Source: Citrobacter sp.
GTDB taxonomy: Bacteria > Pseudomonadota > Gammaproteobacteria > Enterobacterales > Enterobacteriaceae
NCBI GenBank assembly: GCA_019415335.1
Contig: DXKH01000082.1
Coordinates: 62,001 to 126,000, forward strand
DNA length: 64,000 bases
Reading direction: 5' to 3'
Translations under genes and position numbers: made by a program
Part shown: one piece after another, positions 31,411-40,656 of the stretch
Position numbering within the stretch: the first letter of the stretch is position 1
Layout: each line of letters starts with the position of its first letter
The notes under the pieces: model-generated
What the model was told of the DNA's origin: nothing
Databases searched by the model: none
Seen by the model: the letters and a program-made list of their open reading frames with translations, nothing else

Positions 31411-32730
31411 ATGACCCATCAGTTAAAATCGCGCGATATTATTGCGCTGGGCTTTATGACTTTTGCGCTGTTCGTCGGCGCAGGGAACATCATCTTTCCT
31501 CCAATGGTTGGTTTGCAGGCAGGCGAAAACGTCTGGATGGCGGCATTCGGCTTTCTGATCACCGCTGTTGGGCTACCGGTGCTGACCGTTATCGCGCTGG
31601 CGAAAGTCGGTGGTGGTGTTGACAGTCTGAGTACCCCTATCGGTAAAGTGGCGGGTGTTTTGTTGGCGACCGTCTGCTATCTGGCCGTCGGACCGTTATT
31701 TGCTACACCGCGTACCGCAACGGTCTCTTTTGAAGTGGGCATTGCCCCGCTGACCGGCGACTCGGCGCTGCCGCTGTTTATCTACAGCGTGGTCTACTTC
31801 TCGATTGTCATTCTGGTGTCGCTCTATCCGGGTAAGCTGCTGGATACCGTGGGTAACTTCCTGGCACCGCTAAAAATTCTGGCGTTAATTGTGCTCTCCG
31901 TTGCGGCCATCATCTGGCCTGCTGGCCCCATCAGCCATGCGATGGAAGCCTATCAGACGGCGGCATTTTCCAATGGCTTCGTTAACGGCTACCTGACAAT
32001 GGATACGCTGGGCGCGATGGTCTTTGGTATCGTTATTGTTAACGCGGCGCGTTCTCGCGGCGTGACCGAAGCGCGTCTGCTGACCCGTTATACCGTCTGG
32101 GCTGGCCTGATGGCGGGCGTCGGATTAACGCTGCTGTACCTGGCGCTGTTCCGCCTCGGGTCAGACAGCGCGACGCTGGTCGATCAGTCGGCGAACGGTG
32201 CGGCGATCCTGCATGCTTATGTCCAGCACACCTTTGGTGGCGCGGGTAGCCTGCTGCTGGCGGCGCTGATCTTTATCGCCTGTCTGGTGACGGCGGTCGG
32301 CCTGACCTGCGCCTGTGCGGAGTTCTTCGCCCAGTATGTGCCGCTCTCCTACCGCACGCTGGTGTTTATTCTTGGCGGCTTCTCGATGGTGGTTTCCAAC
32401 CTGGGACTCAGCCATCTGATTCAGATCTCTATTCCAGTGCTGACGGCAATCTACCCGCCGTGTATCGCACTGGTTGTATTAAGTTTTACCCGCTCATGGT
32501 GGCATAATTCGACCCGCGTCATTGCTCCGGCAATGTTTATCAGCCTGATTTTTGGTATCCTTGATGGTATTAAAGCATCGGCAATCGGCGACGTGTTACC
32601 GGCCTGGACCCAGCGCTTACCGCTGGCGGAACAAGGTCTGGCGTGGTTAATGCCCACCGTCGTGATGGTGGTCCTGGCGGTTGTCTGGGATCGCGCAGCA
32701 GGTCGACAGGTGACCTCCAGCGCACACTAA
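31411..32730 (+). CDS. brnQ: Branched-chain amino acid transporter BrnQ
   Basis: Sodium- or proton-coupled importer of leucine, isoleucine and valine (LIVCS family) in the inner membrane. The 439 residues have about twelve hydrophobic segments. The family-typical start is [31 protein letters not shown] (residues 1-31), with the conserved GAGNIIFPP loop. Position after phoR and before proY, and length, equal K-12. A strong terminator follows. Confidence 0.95.
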   Translation: MTHQLKSRDIIALGFMTFALFVGAGNIIFPPMVGLQAGENVWMAAFGFLITAVGLPVLTVIALAKVGGGVDSLSTPIGKVAGVLLATVCYLAVGPLFATPRTATVSFEVGIAPLTGDSALPLFIYSVVYFSIVILVSLYPGKLLDTVGNFLAPLKILALIVLSVAAIIWPAGPISHAMEAYQTAAFSNGFVNGYLTMDTLGAMVFGIVIVNAARSRGVTEARLLTRYTVWAGLMAGVGLTLLYLALFRLGSDSATLVDQSANGAAILHAYVQHTFGGAGSLLLAALIFIACLVTAVGLTCACAEFFAQYVPLSYRTLVFILGGFSMVVSNLGLSHLIQISIPVLTAIYPPCIALVVLSFTRSWWHNSTRVIAPAMFISLIFGILDGIKASAIGDVLPAWTQRLPLAEQGLAWLMPTVVMVVLAVVWDRAAGRQVTSSAH

Positions 32731-32750
32731 GATTGCGGAAAAAGTGTTTT

Positions 32751-32786
32751 AACCACGGGGCTATTACTGGCCCCGTGGTTTTTTAT
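32751..32786 (+). terminator. Strong terminator between brnQ and proY
   Basis: A ten-base or longer GC-rich stem (AACCACGGGGC against GCCCCGTGGTT) with an eight- to nine-base loop is followed by TTTTATTG. It makes proY a separate transcription unit. Confidence 0.88.
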
Positions 32787-32808
32787 TGTGTTGATGGGTT
32801 AGGAATCG

Positions 32809-34182
32809 ATGGAAAGTAATAACAAGCTGAAGCGTGGGCTAAGCACCCGACACATTCGCTTTATGGCCCTGGGCTCAGCAATCGGCACCGGGCTGTTTTA
32901 TGGCTCTGCGGATGCCATCAAAATGGCCGGACCAAGCGTGCTGCTGGCCTATATTATTGGCGGGGTGGCGGCCTATATCATTATGCGCGCGTTGGGTGAA
33001 ATGTCCGTACACAACCCTTCTGCCAGCTCCTTTTCGCGCTATGCGCAGGAAAACCTCGGCCCGCTCGCCGGTTACATTACCGGCTGGACCTACTGTTTTG
33101 AAATCCTGATTGTCGCCATTGCCGACGTAACCGCGTTCGGCATCTATATGGGCGTCTGGTTTCCGACGGTGCCGCACTGGATCTGGGTGCTCAGCGTGGT
33201 GCTGATCATCTGCGCCATCAACCTGATGAGCGTGAAAGTGTTCGGTGAACTGGAATTCTGGTTCTCCTTCTTTAAAGTCGCCACCATCATCATCATGATC
33301 GTAGCTGGCTTTGGGATCATCATCTGGGGGATTGGCAACGGCGGACAACCGACCGGGATCCATAACCTGTGGAGTAATGGCGGCTTCTTCAGCAACGGCT
33401 GGCTGGGGATGGTGATGTCGCTGCAGATGGTGATGTTTGCCTACGGCGGTATTGAAATCATTGGTATCACTGCCGGTGAAGCGAAAGACCCGGAGAAATC
33501 CATTCCGCGCGCCATTAACTCGGTGCCGATGCGTATTCTGGTGTTCTACGTGGGGACGCTGTTCGTCATCATGTCTATCTATCCGTGGAACCAGGTGGGA
33601 ACTGATGGCAGCCCGTTTGTGCTGACCTTCCAGCATCTCGGAATCACCTTTGCCGCCAGCATTCTTAACTTTGTGGTGCTCACTGCATCATTGTCAGCAA
33701 TCAACTCTGACGTCTTTGGCGTCGGTCGTATGCTGCACGGGATGGCGGAACAGGGCAGTGCGCCAAAAGTGTTCGCCAAAACCTCGCGCCGGGGGATCCC
33801 GTGGGTCACGGTGATGGTGATGACGATTGCCCTGCTGTTCGCGGTGTATCTGAACTACATCATGCCGGAAAACGTCTTCCTGGTCATTGCATCGCTGGCG
33901 ACCTTCGCGACGGTATGGGTGTGGATTATGATCCTGCTGTCGCAAATCGCTTTCCGTCGTCGCCTGCCGCCGGAAGAGGTGAAAGCGCTGAAGTTTAAAG
34001 TACCGGGCGGTGTGGCAACGACCATTGTAGGCCTGATTTTCCTCGTCTTTATCATCGGGCTGATTGGCTATCACCCGGATACCCGCATCTCGCTGTATGT
34101 TGGCTGTGGCTGGATTGTTCTGCTGATGATTGGCTGGATGTTCAAGCGCCGTCATGACCGTCAGGTTGCCGAAGCGCAGTAA
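32809..34182 (+). CDS. proY: Proline-specific permease ProY (APC family)
   Basis: An amino-acid permease of the AAT/APC family with about twelve helices in 457 residues. The N-terminal [24 protein letters not shown] is the family hallmark (substrate-binding unwound helix 1), and [17 protein letters not shown] follows. Its K-12 counterpart is a cryptic proline or histidine transporter, so the substrate here is inferred. ATG 32809 follows TTAGGAATC. A REP unit lies after the stop. Confidence 0.93.
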   Translation: MESNNKLKRGLSTRHIRFMALGSAIGTGLFYGSADAIKMAGPSVLLAYIIGGVAAYIIMRALGEMSVHNPSASSFSRYAQENLGPLAGYITGWTYCFEILIVAIADVTAFGIYMGVWFPTVPHWIWVLSVVLIICAINLMSVKVFGELEFWFSFFKVATIIIMIVAGFGIIIWGIGNGGQPTGIHNLWSNGGFFSNGWLGMVMSLQMVMFAYGGIEIIGITAGEAKDPEKSIPRAINSVPMRILVFYVGTLFVIMSIYPWNQVGTDGSPFVLTFQHLGITFAASILNFVVLTASLSAINSDVFGVGRMLHGMAEQGSAPKVFAKTSRRGIPWVTVMVMTIALLFAVYLNYIMPENVFLVIASLATFATVWVWIMILLSQIAFRRRLPPEEVKALKFKVPGGVATTIVGLIFLVFIIGLIGYHPDTRISLYVGCGWIVLLMIGWMFKRRHDRQVAEAQ

Positions 34183-34188
34183 TGTTGT

Positions 34189-34214
34189 GCCGGGTGGCGT
34201 GAATGCCATCCGGC
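34189..34214. repeat. REP unit after proY
   Basis: GCCGGGTGGCGTG and AATGCCATCCGGC form one REP palindrome, directly followed by the MalT boxes of malZ. Confidence 0.7.
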
Positions 34215-34218
34215 CATT

Positions 34219-34241
34219 TCTCCTCCCCCGAACTCCTCCCC
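34219..34241 (-). promoter_or_regulatory. Two MalT boxes before malZ
   Basis: TCTCCTCCCC (34219-34228) and ACTCCTCCCC (34232-34241) are reverse complements of GGGGAGGAGN. Each matches the MalT consensus GGGGA(T/G)GAGG at nine of ten positions. They form a direct repeat at 13-bp spacing, facing away from malZ, about 80-100 bp before its start. Confidence 0.68.
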
Positions 34242-34319
34242 CAATAAACCTTCAGATGATGAGTTATCCTGTAAATCGCTATGGCAAGGTGAGCTCATTT
34301 TCATCAAAGGGGATACGTG

Positions 34320-36137
34320 ATGTTGAACGCCTGGCACCTACCGGTTGCCCCATTTGTTAAGCAAAACAAAGAACAACTGACCATTACGCTCTGGCTGACG
34401 GGGGAGAACCTGCCGCAGCGCGTTACGCTACGTGCGGAAAATGACAACGAAGAAATCGCGCTGGCAATGCATAAACTGCGCACGCAGCCGTCTCCGGGCG
34501 TGACCGCCTGGCGCGCGGCGATTGATCTTCGTAGCGGACAGCCGCGTCGACGCTACAGTTTCAAGCTACTCTGGCTCGATCGTCAGTGGTGGTTTACGCC
34601 GCAAGGATTCAGCCGTTTTCCGCCCGCTCGTCTGGAGCAATTTGCCGTGGACGCGCCGGACAGCGGACCGCAGTGGGTAGCCGATCAGGTTTTCTACCAA
34701 ATCTTTCCTGACCGTTTTGCCCGCAGTGCGTCACGCGACGCGCAGCAGGATAAGGTCTATTACCATCACGCCGCCGGGCAAGAGATTGTGCTACGTGACT
34801 GGGATGAACCGTTGACCGCGCAAGCTGGCGGCTCCACGTTTTATGGCGGCGACCTCGACGGCATCAGCGAAAAGCTGCCGTACCTGAAAAAGCTGGGCGT
34901 CACCGCGCTGTATCTGAACCCGGTATTCACTGCCCCGAGCGTGCATAAATATGATACCGAGGATTATCGCCATGTTGACCCGCAGTTTGGCGGCGACCCG
35001 GCGCTGCTGCGTCTGCGGCTGAAAACTCAACAGCAGGGGATGCGGCTGGTGCTGGACGGCGTGTTTAACCATAGCGGCGATTCTCACGCGTGGTTCGATC
35101 GTCATCAGCGTGGCTCCGGCGGCGCGTGCCACCATCCGGATTCTCCCTGGCGTGACTGGTACAGTTTTTCGCCGGACGGCGTTGCGCTGGACTGGCTGGG
35201 CTACTCCAGCCTGCCGAAGTTGGATTATCAGTCCGAAAGTCTGATCAACGAAATGTATCGCGGCGAAGACAGTATTGTTCGCCACTGGCTGAAAGCGCCA
35301 TGGAATATGGACGGCTGGCGGCTGGACGTCGTGCATATGCTGGGCGAAGCGGGCGGTGCGCGTAATAATCTTCAGCATGTCGCCGGGATTACTCAGGCGG
35401 CGAAAGAAACGCAGCCAGAAGCCTATGTCTTTGGCGAACACTTTGGTGACGCGAGGCAGTGGCTACAGGCGGATGCAGAAGATGCGGCCATGAACTACCG
35501 TGGCTTCACCTTTCCGCTGTGGGGTTTTCTTGCCAATACCGATATCTCTTACGATCCCCAGCAGATTGACGCGCAGACCTGTATGGCGTGGATGGATAAC
35601 TACCGCGCCGGGCTCTCCCATCAACAGCAGTTGCGGATGTTCAACCAGCTCGACAGCCACGATACCGCTCGTTTCAAATCGCTGTTGGGTAACGATGTCG
35701 CCCGCCTGCCGCTGGCGGTGGTCTGGCTGTTTAGCTGGCCCGGCGTGCCCTGTATCTATTACGGCGATGAGGTGGGGCTGGATGGCAATAACGATCCGTT
35801 CTGCCGTAAGACGTTTCCCTGGCAGGTAGAAAAACAGGATGCCACATTGCTTGCCCTGTATCAGCGGATGGCGAAGCTGAGGCATAGCATCCCGGCGCTG
35901 CGCTACGGTGGATGTCAGGTTATCTATGCGGAAGATAACGTAGTGGTGTTTCTGCGCGTCTACCAGCAGCAGCGCGTGCTGGTAGCCATTAACCGCGGCA
36001 AGGCCTGTGAAGTGGTACTGCCAACTTCACCGCTGCTGAACGTGACAGAATGGCGCTGTAAAGAAGGAAAAGGGCAGATGGCTGACGACGTCCTGATGCT
36101 GCCAGCGATTTCCGCCACCCTCTGGCTGAATCACTGA
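34320..36137 (+). CDS. malZ: Maltodextrin glucosidase MalZ
   Basis: A cytoplasmic GH13 enzyme that removes glucose from the reducing end of short maltodextrins, feeding the maltose system and limiting inducer. The 605 residues have an N-terminal beta domain (about 1-115) and a catalytic barrel. The nucleophile is Asp336 (GWRLDVVHM), the acid/base Glu373 (VFGEHFGD), and LDSHDTAR supplies the third acid near 445. GTG 34317 directly precedes ATG 34320; I use the ATG, matching the K-12 N-terminus. MalT boxes lie upstream. Its stop overlaps that of the convergent LysR gene by seven bases. Confidence 0.95.
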   Translation: MLNAWHLPVAPFVKQNKEQLTITLWLTGENLPQRVTLRAENDNEEIALAMHKLRTQPSPGVTAWRAAIDLRSGQPRRRYSFKLLWLDRQWWFTPQGFSRFPPARLEQFAVDAPDSGPQWVADQVFYQIFPDRFARSASRDAQQDKVYYHHAAGQEIVLRDWDEPLTAQAGGSTFYGGDLDGISEKLPYLKKLGVTALYLNPVFTAPSVHKYDTEDYRHVDPQFGGDPALLRLRLKTQQQGMRLVLDGVFNHSGDSHAWFDRHQRGSGGACHHPDSPWRDWYSFSPDGVALDWLGYSSLPKLDYQSESLINEMYRGEDSIVRHWLKAPWNMDGWRLDVVHMLGEAGGARNNLQHVAGITQAAKETQPEAYVFGEHFGDARQWLQADAEDAAMNYRGFTFPLWGFLANTDISYDPQQIDAQTCMAWMDNYRAGLSHQQQLRMFNQLDSHDTARFKSLLGNDVARLPLAVVWLFSWPGVPCIYYGDEVGLDGNNDPFCRKTFPWQVEKQDATLLALYQRMAKLRHSIPALRYGGCQVIYAEDNVVVFLRVYQQQRVLVAINRGKACEVVLPTSPLLNVTEWRCKEGKGQMADDVLMLPAISATLWLNH

Positions 36138-37033
36138 TACAGCCGCGCGATGTCGTGGCTGGCAAACAGCGTCTCCCGCCACCAGCGGTGCGCCAGTCCG
36201 TTGCTGCTATCTCGCCATGCCACATAGGCGACATCTTTTTCGCGAAACGAGATGACGCTTTTTTCGATCAGTTCGCCCGTGGCAAGCCACGGGCTGGCAA
36301 TATGACGCGGGAGAAATCCGCAGCCCATCCCGGCGCGCAGCAGCGCCACTTTGCTGTGAAAATCATCGACATGGATCTGCGGCTGTTCTTCCATCAGGTT
36401 GGTTTGCAGCGGATGGCAAAAGCGTGCGCTGTCGCTGATGACAATGGCGCGGTGCAGGCAGAGTTGTTCATTCGTCAGCTTGTCAGAGATTCCTGCCAAC
36501 GGGTGATCGGGCGCCACCACAAAGACATTATCCAGGGTACCTAACATTTTGTAGGACCATGCAGCGGATGTCGGCGGTTCGTTAATCGCGCCAAGAATAA
36601 TATCCGCGCCATTATGCGTTAACTCTTCCCATGACCCTGCCAGTGTGTGGTACGAAAATTTAAGCCGCGTCTGTTTGTTCAGCGCGTGGAAGGCGTCGAT
36701 GAGGGGTAATAGCACCTCAAAGGGGAAGGAGACATCCAGCGCAATGACCAGCTCTTTCTCCCAGCCGGAGCTCAGTTGCAGCGCCTGCTTTTCCAGATCT
36801 TTTGCCGCGCTGAGCAGCAAACGCCCCTTTTCCAGCATCATCAGTCCGGTATCGGTGAATTTGGCCCGATGCCCGGAGCGGTCAAGCAGTTCGATATTCA
36901 GGTCTTTTTCCAGCTTCTGAATCATATAGCTGAGTGCCGCGGGCGTCTTAAACAACGATTCGGCTGCGGCGGCAAAAGTACCGTATTTGTCGATTGCGTC
37001 CAGGATAAGCAGAACGTCCAGATTAATGCGCAT
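36131..37033 (-). CDS. LysR-family transcriptional regulator
   Basis: A 300-residue LysR-type regulator: winged helix-turn-helix at about 1-60 ([26 protein letters not shown]) and a periplasmic-binding-protein-like effector domain (about 85-295). The open frame extends 30 codons upstream, but ATG 37033 ([20 protein letters not shown]) is the normal start for the family. It is divergent from the hydrolase/ABM/amidohydrolase genes and is probably their regulator; a matching palindrome sits in the shared 269-bp gap. Effector unknown. It marks the left edge of the block that K-12 lacks. Confidence 0.9.
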   Translation of the reverse strand: MRINLDVLLILDAIDKYGTFAAAAESLFKTPAALSYMIQKLEKDLNIELLDRSGHRAKFTDTGLMMLEKGRLLLSAAKDLEKQALQLSSGWEKELVIALDVSFPFEVLLPLIDAFHALNKQTRLKFSYHTLAGSWEELTHNGADIILGAINEPPTSAAWSYKMLGTLDNVFVVAPDHPLAGISDKLTNEQLCLHRAIVISDSARFCHPLQTNLMEEQPQIHVDDFHSKVALLRAGMGCGFLPRHIASPWLATGELIEKSVISFREKDVAYVAWRDSSNGLAHRWWRETLFASHDIARLYQ

Positions 37034-37196
37034 AGATTGAAAATATCCCTGAAAATAAACTCCTCTGTTGTACCGAATGCTGATACACAAAACCAGTGAA
37101 GAAATTAGACGGAAGAGGCGCATTTTTTTGAAGGTGTAAAGATATATCGCCGAAGACAGCTTATTTCATATGACGGTAAGTTTTCTTTAATAAGTC

Positions 37197-37280
37197 GTTA
37201 GAAATTTCCAACTATACTAAACAGGCTTTCTGATTCAGGATTTGATGGCTGACGGCGGATACCAGACGTCAATTTCTAAC
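37197..37280 (+). promoter_or_regulatory. Putative LysR operator and promoter of the hydrolase genes
   Basis: GTTAGAAATTTCCAAC (37197-37212) is a 16-base palindrome with one mismatched pair and fits the LysR T-N11-A rule (T37198, A37210). Its left half recurs inverted and exact as AATTTCTAAC at 37271-37280. A TATACT -10-like element (37213-37218) touches the palindrome. Assignment to the adjacent regulator is inference. Confidence 0.55.
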
Positions 37281-37302
37281 TCATTGATTAAGGAAGTATA
37301 TT

Positions 37303-37944
37303 ATGTCTATTCGGGAACTGATTAATCCATCAAACTCGACGCTCATTTTTATTGACCATCAGCCACAAATGGCATTTGGCGTGGCGAATATTGATCGCCA
37401 GACGCTGAAAAATAATACCGTTGCGCTGGCGAAGGCAGGCAAAATATTTAATGTGCCGGTCATTTATACTTCGGTCGAAACAAAAAGTTTTAGTGGTTAC
37501 ATCTGGCCTGAGTTACTGGCTGTGCACCCGGAAGTGAAACCTATCGAACGTACCTCCATGAACTCCTGGGAAGACGCGGCATTTGTGAAAGCCGTGGCGG
37601 CGACCGGGCGTAAAAAACTGATTATCTCTGCGCTATGGACCGAAGTGTGCCTGACCTTCCCGGCACTAATGGCGCTGGAAGCCGGTTACGAAGTGTATGT
37701 GGTCACGGACACCTCCGGCGGCACCTCCGTTGATGCGCATGAACGTGCCATTGACCGTATGGTACAGGCCGGTGCCGTACCGGTGACCTGGCAGCAGGTT
37801 CTGCTGGAGTACCAGCGTGACTGGTCACGCAAAGAGACCTATGACGCGGTGATGGATCTGGTTCGTGAACACAGCGGCGCTTACGGTATGGGCGTGGATT
37901 ATGCCTACACCCTGGTGCATGGCGCGCCGGAACGCAAAGCCTGA
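37303..37944 (+). CDS. YcaC-like isochorismatase-family hydrolase
   Basis: A 213-residue cysteine hydrolase resembling E. coli YcaC. The predicted nucleophile is C116 in ALWTEVCLTFPAL and the general base D18 in FIDHQPQM. The region that usually contributes the Lys reads IERTSMNSW (R83), so the third residue is uncertain. YcaC-type proteins are oligomeric and their substrates are not established. ATG 37303 follows AAGGAAG. It is the first gene after the LysR intergenic region and is followed by two hairpins and the ABM gene. Confidence 0.87.
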   Translation: MSIRELINPSNSTLIFIDHQPQMAFGVANIDRQTLKNNTVALAKAGKIFNVPVIYTSVETKSFSGYIWPELLAVHPEVKPIERTSMNSWEDAAFVKAVAATGRKKLIISALWTEVCLTFPALMALEAGYEVYVVTDTSGGTSVDAHERAIDRMVQAGAVPVTWQQVLLEYQRDWSRKETYDAVMDLVREHSGAYGMGVDYAYTLVHGAPERKA

Positions 37945-37996
37945 TTCTGAATTAAAAACCAGGAAAATCCATTCATTGATTTTCGGCTGATGATCA

Positions 37997-38061
37997 CAAG
38001 GAAGGAAAAGCCACGTTTTTTCCTTCCTTGTCAGCAGTCTGATGGCGGGGCAACCCGCCAT
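37997..38061 (+). promoter_or_regulatory. Two tandem hairpins between the hydrolase and ABM genes
   Basis: Hairpin 1 has a perfect 13-base stem CAAGGAAGGAAAA/TTTTCCTTCCTTG (37997-38009, 38018-38030) with an eight-base loop. Hairpin 2 has an eight-base stem ATGGCGGG/CCCGCCAT (38042-38061) closed by a GCAA tetraloop. No T-run follows either. They may tune mRNA stability or expression of the downstream genes. Confidence 0.55.
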
Positions 38062-38084
38062 TAACCTTCGGCAAGGAACTTTTC

Positions 38085-38630
38085 ATGGCGCAGAACACAC
38101 ATGTGACGCTGGTGATTACGCATACGCTGCAGCCCGACCAGGCGGCACGTTATGAGCTATGGTTGGGGAAAATCATGCCAGTCGCGGCAGCGTTTCCCGG
38201 ACATCTTGGGGCGAATGTGATTCGCCCGACGGATGGGCAAAATCTGTGGAACATCATTATTCGCTTCGACACGCTCGAGCATCTCTATAACTGGACGCAA
38301 TCAGATACGCGACGGCTCCTGGTTGAAGAGATCGCTCCGCTGCTGGCGGAAGGCGATAAAACCGAGATCCACACCGAAGCGGCATTCTGGTTTACGCCCC
38401 CCGCGCCGCATGTCCGTCAACCGCTGCGCTGGAAGCAGTTTCTGATCACCCTGTTGGTTATCTTCCCCAGCACCAATCTGGTGCCGTGGCTGACCGGCAT
38501 GCTATTGCCGTCGCTGAAGGGAACGCTATTACTGCATCTGATCAACGATGCCTGTGTGGTTGCGCTGGTGGTCTGGTTGTGGATGCCCATCGTAACCCGT
38601 TTGTTTGCCGGTTGGCTGAAAAAAGCCTGA
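38085..38630 (+). CDS. Antibiotic-biosynthesis-monooxygenase-fold protein with C-terminal membrane helices
   Basis: A 181-residue protein with two parts. Residues about 5-95 form an ABM (ferredoxin-like) domain, with VTLVITHTLQPDQAARYELWLGK and NIIIRFDTLEHLYNW. The C-terminal part has two hydrophobic helices (about 115-138 and 148-175), so it should be anchored in the inner membrane. ABM proteins range from cofactor-free monooxygenases to heme-degrading enzymes; no specific reaction can be assigned. ATG 38085 follows CAAGGA. It lies between the cysteine hydrolase and the amidohydrolase, 21 bases before the latter. Confidence 0.83.
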   Translation: MAQNTHVTLVITHTLQPDQAARYELWLGKIMPVAAAFPGHLGANVIRPTDGQNLWNIIIRFDTLEHLYNWTQSDTRRLLVEEIAPLLAEGDKTEIHTEAAFWFTPPAPHVRQPLRWKQFLITLLVIFPSTNLVPWLTGMLLPSLKGTLLLHLINDACVVALVVWLWMPIVTRLFAGWLKKA

Positions 38631-38651
38631 TCGGTTCGTCAGGAGAGTGTT

Positions 38652-40520
38652 ATGTCTCAAACTGCCTCATTGATTCTGACCCACGGAAAAATACATACCC
38701 TTGATAGCCACCGCCCGCAGGCTGACGCCGTGGCGATCAAGGACGGAAAAATTCTCGCGACGGGAACGCACGAGCAGGTGATGCGTTTTGCCGCAGACGG
38801 TACACAGGTGGTTGATCTTAAAGGTCACACTGTGATTCCGGGACTTAATGATTCCCACCTGCATCTGATCCGCGGTGGGTTGAATTACAATCTTGAGCTG
38901 CGCTGGGAAGGGGTACCCTCGCTGGCCGATGCGCTGCGTATGCTGAAAGAGCAGGCTGATCGCACTCCGTCACCACAATGGGTTCGCGTGGTGGGCGGCT
39001 GGAGTGAGTTTCAGTTTGCCGAACGCCGGATGCCGACGCTGGAAGAGCTCAACGATGCCGCGCCGGATACCCCTGTTTTCGTGCTGCACCTGTACGACCG
39101 TGCGCTGTTAAACCGCGCGGCGCTGAAAGCCGTGGGGTACACCAAAGCGACACCCGATCCGGCGGGCGGCGAGATCGTCCGCGATGGCAACGGTAACCCC
39201 ACCGGGATGCTGATCGCCAAACCTAACGCCATGATCCTTTACTCGACGCTGGCGAAAGGGCCAAAACTGCCGCTGGAGATGCAGGTGAACTCCACTCGCC
39301 AGTTTATGCGTGAACTGAATCGTCTCGGACTGACCAGCGCCATCGACGCCGGCGGCGGTTTCCAGAACTACCCGGAAGACTACGAGATCATCGAGCAACT
39401 GCATGCCAAAAATCAGATGACGGTGCGTATTGCCTATAACCTGTTTACTCAGCGGCCGAAGCAGGAACTGGAGGATTTTGAGCGCTGGACCGATATGCTC
39501 AAGCCGGGGCTGGGGACCGATTTCTACCGTGCAAACGGGGCTGGAGAGATGCTGGTCTTCTCCGCAGCGGACTTCGAAGACTTCCTGCAACCGCGCCCGG
39601 ATTTGCCACAAGGGATGGAGGATGAACTGGAGCGTGTGGTACGCCATCTGGTGGAACATCGCTGGCCGTTTCGTCTGCATGCCACTTACGATGAGTCGAT
39701 CAGCCGGATGCTGGATGTGTTTGAGAGAGTGAACCGTGATATTCCGTTCAATGGTCTGCACTGGTTCTTCGACCACGCCGAAACCATCAGCGAGCGCAAT
39801 ATCGATCGCGTGAAAGCGCTGGGCGGCGGCATTGCGGTACAGCATCGTATGGCCTTCCAGGGCGAATACTTTATTGACCGCTACGGGAAAGAGGCGGTGA
39901 AACAGACGCCGCCGGTAGCGAAAATGTTGGCCGCCGGGGTGCCGGTGGGGCTCGGAACAGATGCCACTCGCGTTGCCAGCTATAACCCGTGGACGGCGCT
40001 GTACTGGCTGGTTTCCGGGCGCACGGTCGGTGGGACGGCGATGTATGACGATAACAACCGTCTGCCACGCGACGTGGCGCTGGAACTGTGGACGGCGGGG
40101 AGCGCGTGGTTTTCCAGCGAGCAGGGCAAAAAAGGGCGCATTGCTAAAGATCAACTGGCCGACCTGGTGGTGCTGTCAAAAGACTACTTCAGCGTCACGG
40201 AAGAGGAGATCAAAGGTATTGAGTCGGTGATGACAATTGTCGATGGCAAAGTAGTGTATGCCGCCGGACAGTTTACTCCGTTGGCACCGCCGGCGATCCC
40301 GGTCGTCCCGGACTGGTCTCCGGTGGTGAAAGTACCGGGGCACTATCGCTCGGCACCGCCAGCCGCCGCGAAAGTGGGTGCCGTAGTGCAGATGCACCAG
40401 TGTTGCGGGAGCTGTGGTGTGCACGGTCATCAGCATGATATCGCCCGCCAGTCGGGGATCCCGGTGTCCGACGATCGGGCTTTCTGGGGCGCGCTCGGCT
40501 GCTCGTGCTTCGCGTTCTAA
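38652..40520 (+). CDS. YtcJ-like amidohydrolase with Cys/His-rich C-terminus
   Basis: A 622-residue metal-dependent hydrolase of the amidohydrolase-3 family. The metal-binding HxH is H69-x-H71 (GLNDSHLHLIRGG). FDHAETISERNI supplies a later histidine and GLGTDATR the conserved aspartate (near residue 437). The last 50 residues are unusual: HQCCGSCGVHGHQHD and GCSCFAF make a Cys/His cluster that could bind a metal. ATG 38652 follows AGGAG. It is last in the LysR-linked set, and a terminator follows. Family members act on varied amides; the substrate is unknown. Confidence 0.87.
   Translation: MSQTASLILTHGKIHTLDSHRPQADAVAIKDGKILATGTHEQVMRFAADGTQVVDLKGHTVIPGLNDSHLHLIRGGLNYNLELRWEGVPSLADALRMLKEQADRTPSPQWVRVVGGWSEFQFAERRMPTLEELNDAAPDTPVFVLHLYDRALLNRAALKAVGYTKATPDPAGGEIVRDGNGNPTGMLIAKPNAMILYSTLAKGPKLPLEMQVNSTRQFMRELNRLGLTSAIDAGGGFQNYPEDYEIIEQLHAKNQMTVRIAYNLFTQRPKQELEDFERWTDMLKPGLGTDFYRANGAGEMLVFSAADFEDFLQPRPDLPQGMEDELERVVRHLVEHRWPFRLHATYDESISRMLDVFERVNRDIPFNGLHWFFDHAETISERNIDRVKALGGGIAVQHRMAFQGEYFIDRYGKEAVKQTPPVAKMLAAGVPVGLGTDATRVASYNPWTALYWLVSGRTVGGTAMYDDNNRLPRDVALELWTAGSAWFSSEQGKKGRIAKDQLADLVVLSKDYFSVTEEEIKGIESVMTIVDGKVVYAAGQFTPLAPPAIPVVPDWSPVVKVPGHYRSAPPAAAKVGAVVQMHQCCGSCGVHGHQHDIARQSGIPVSDDRAFWGALGCSCFAF
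40416..40449 (+). repeat. Left copy of a 34-bp direct repeat
   Basis: This segment inside the 3' end of the amidohydrolase gene (coding V-H-G-H-Q-H-D-I) recurs at 44736-44769 with 32 of 34 bases identical, including a 22-base exact core. The copies flank the DUF2339-DUF3999 genes. Confidence 0.8.
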
Positions 40521-40530
40521 TCCCGCCTGA

Positions 40531-40570
40531 CAGCCTCTGCCTGTGCGCAGAGGCTGAATATATTTTCTGA
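40531..40570 (+). terminator. Terminator after the amidohydrolase gene
   Basis: A perfect ten-base stem CAGCCTCTGC/GCAGAGGCTG with a six-base loop is followed by AATATATTTTCTG. It separates the LysR-linked genes from the DUF2339 gene. Confidence 0.75.
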
Positions 40571-40656
40571 AAAGTGGTTCACCCTGCTAACAGATATGGC
40601 ACAAATGCAACAATTTGTGTCATTCTGGACTGTCTTAATACAGTGAAGGTGGATAC

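Noticed and set aside
31326..31622. A 98-codon frame before and across the brnQ start
   Set aside because: It begins with TTG, overlaps brnQ out of frame for two-thirds of its length and is not Leu/Val/Ile-rich, so it is not a plausible leader peptide.
32875..33636. A 253-codon minus-strand frame inside proY
   Set aside because: It is the antisense of a well-recognised permease gene; His-rich translation is typical of an antisense artefact.
39108..40154. A 348-codon minus-strand frame inside the amidohydrolase gene
   Set aside because: It lies wholly antisense to a gene with clear catalytic motifs and has no domain of its own.
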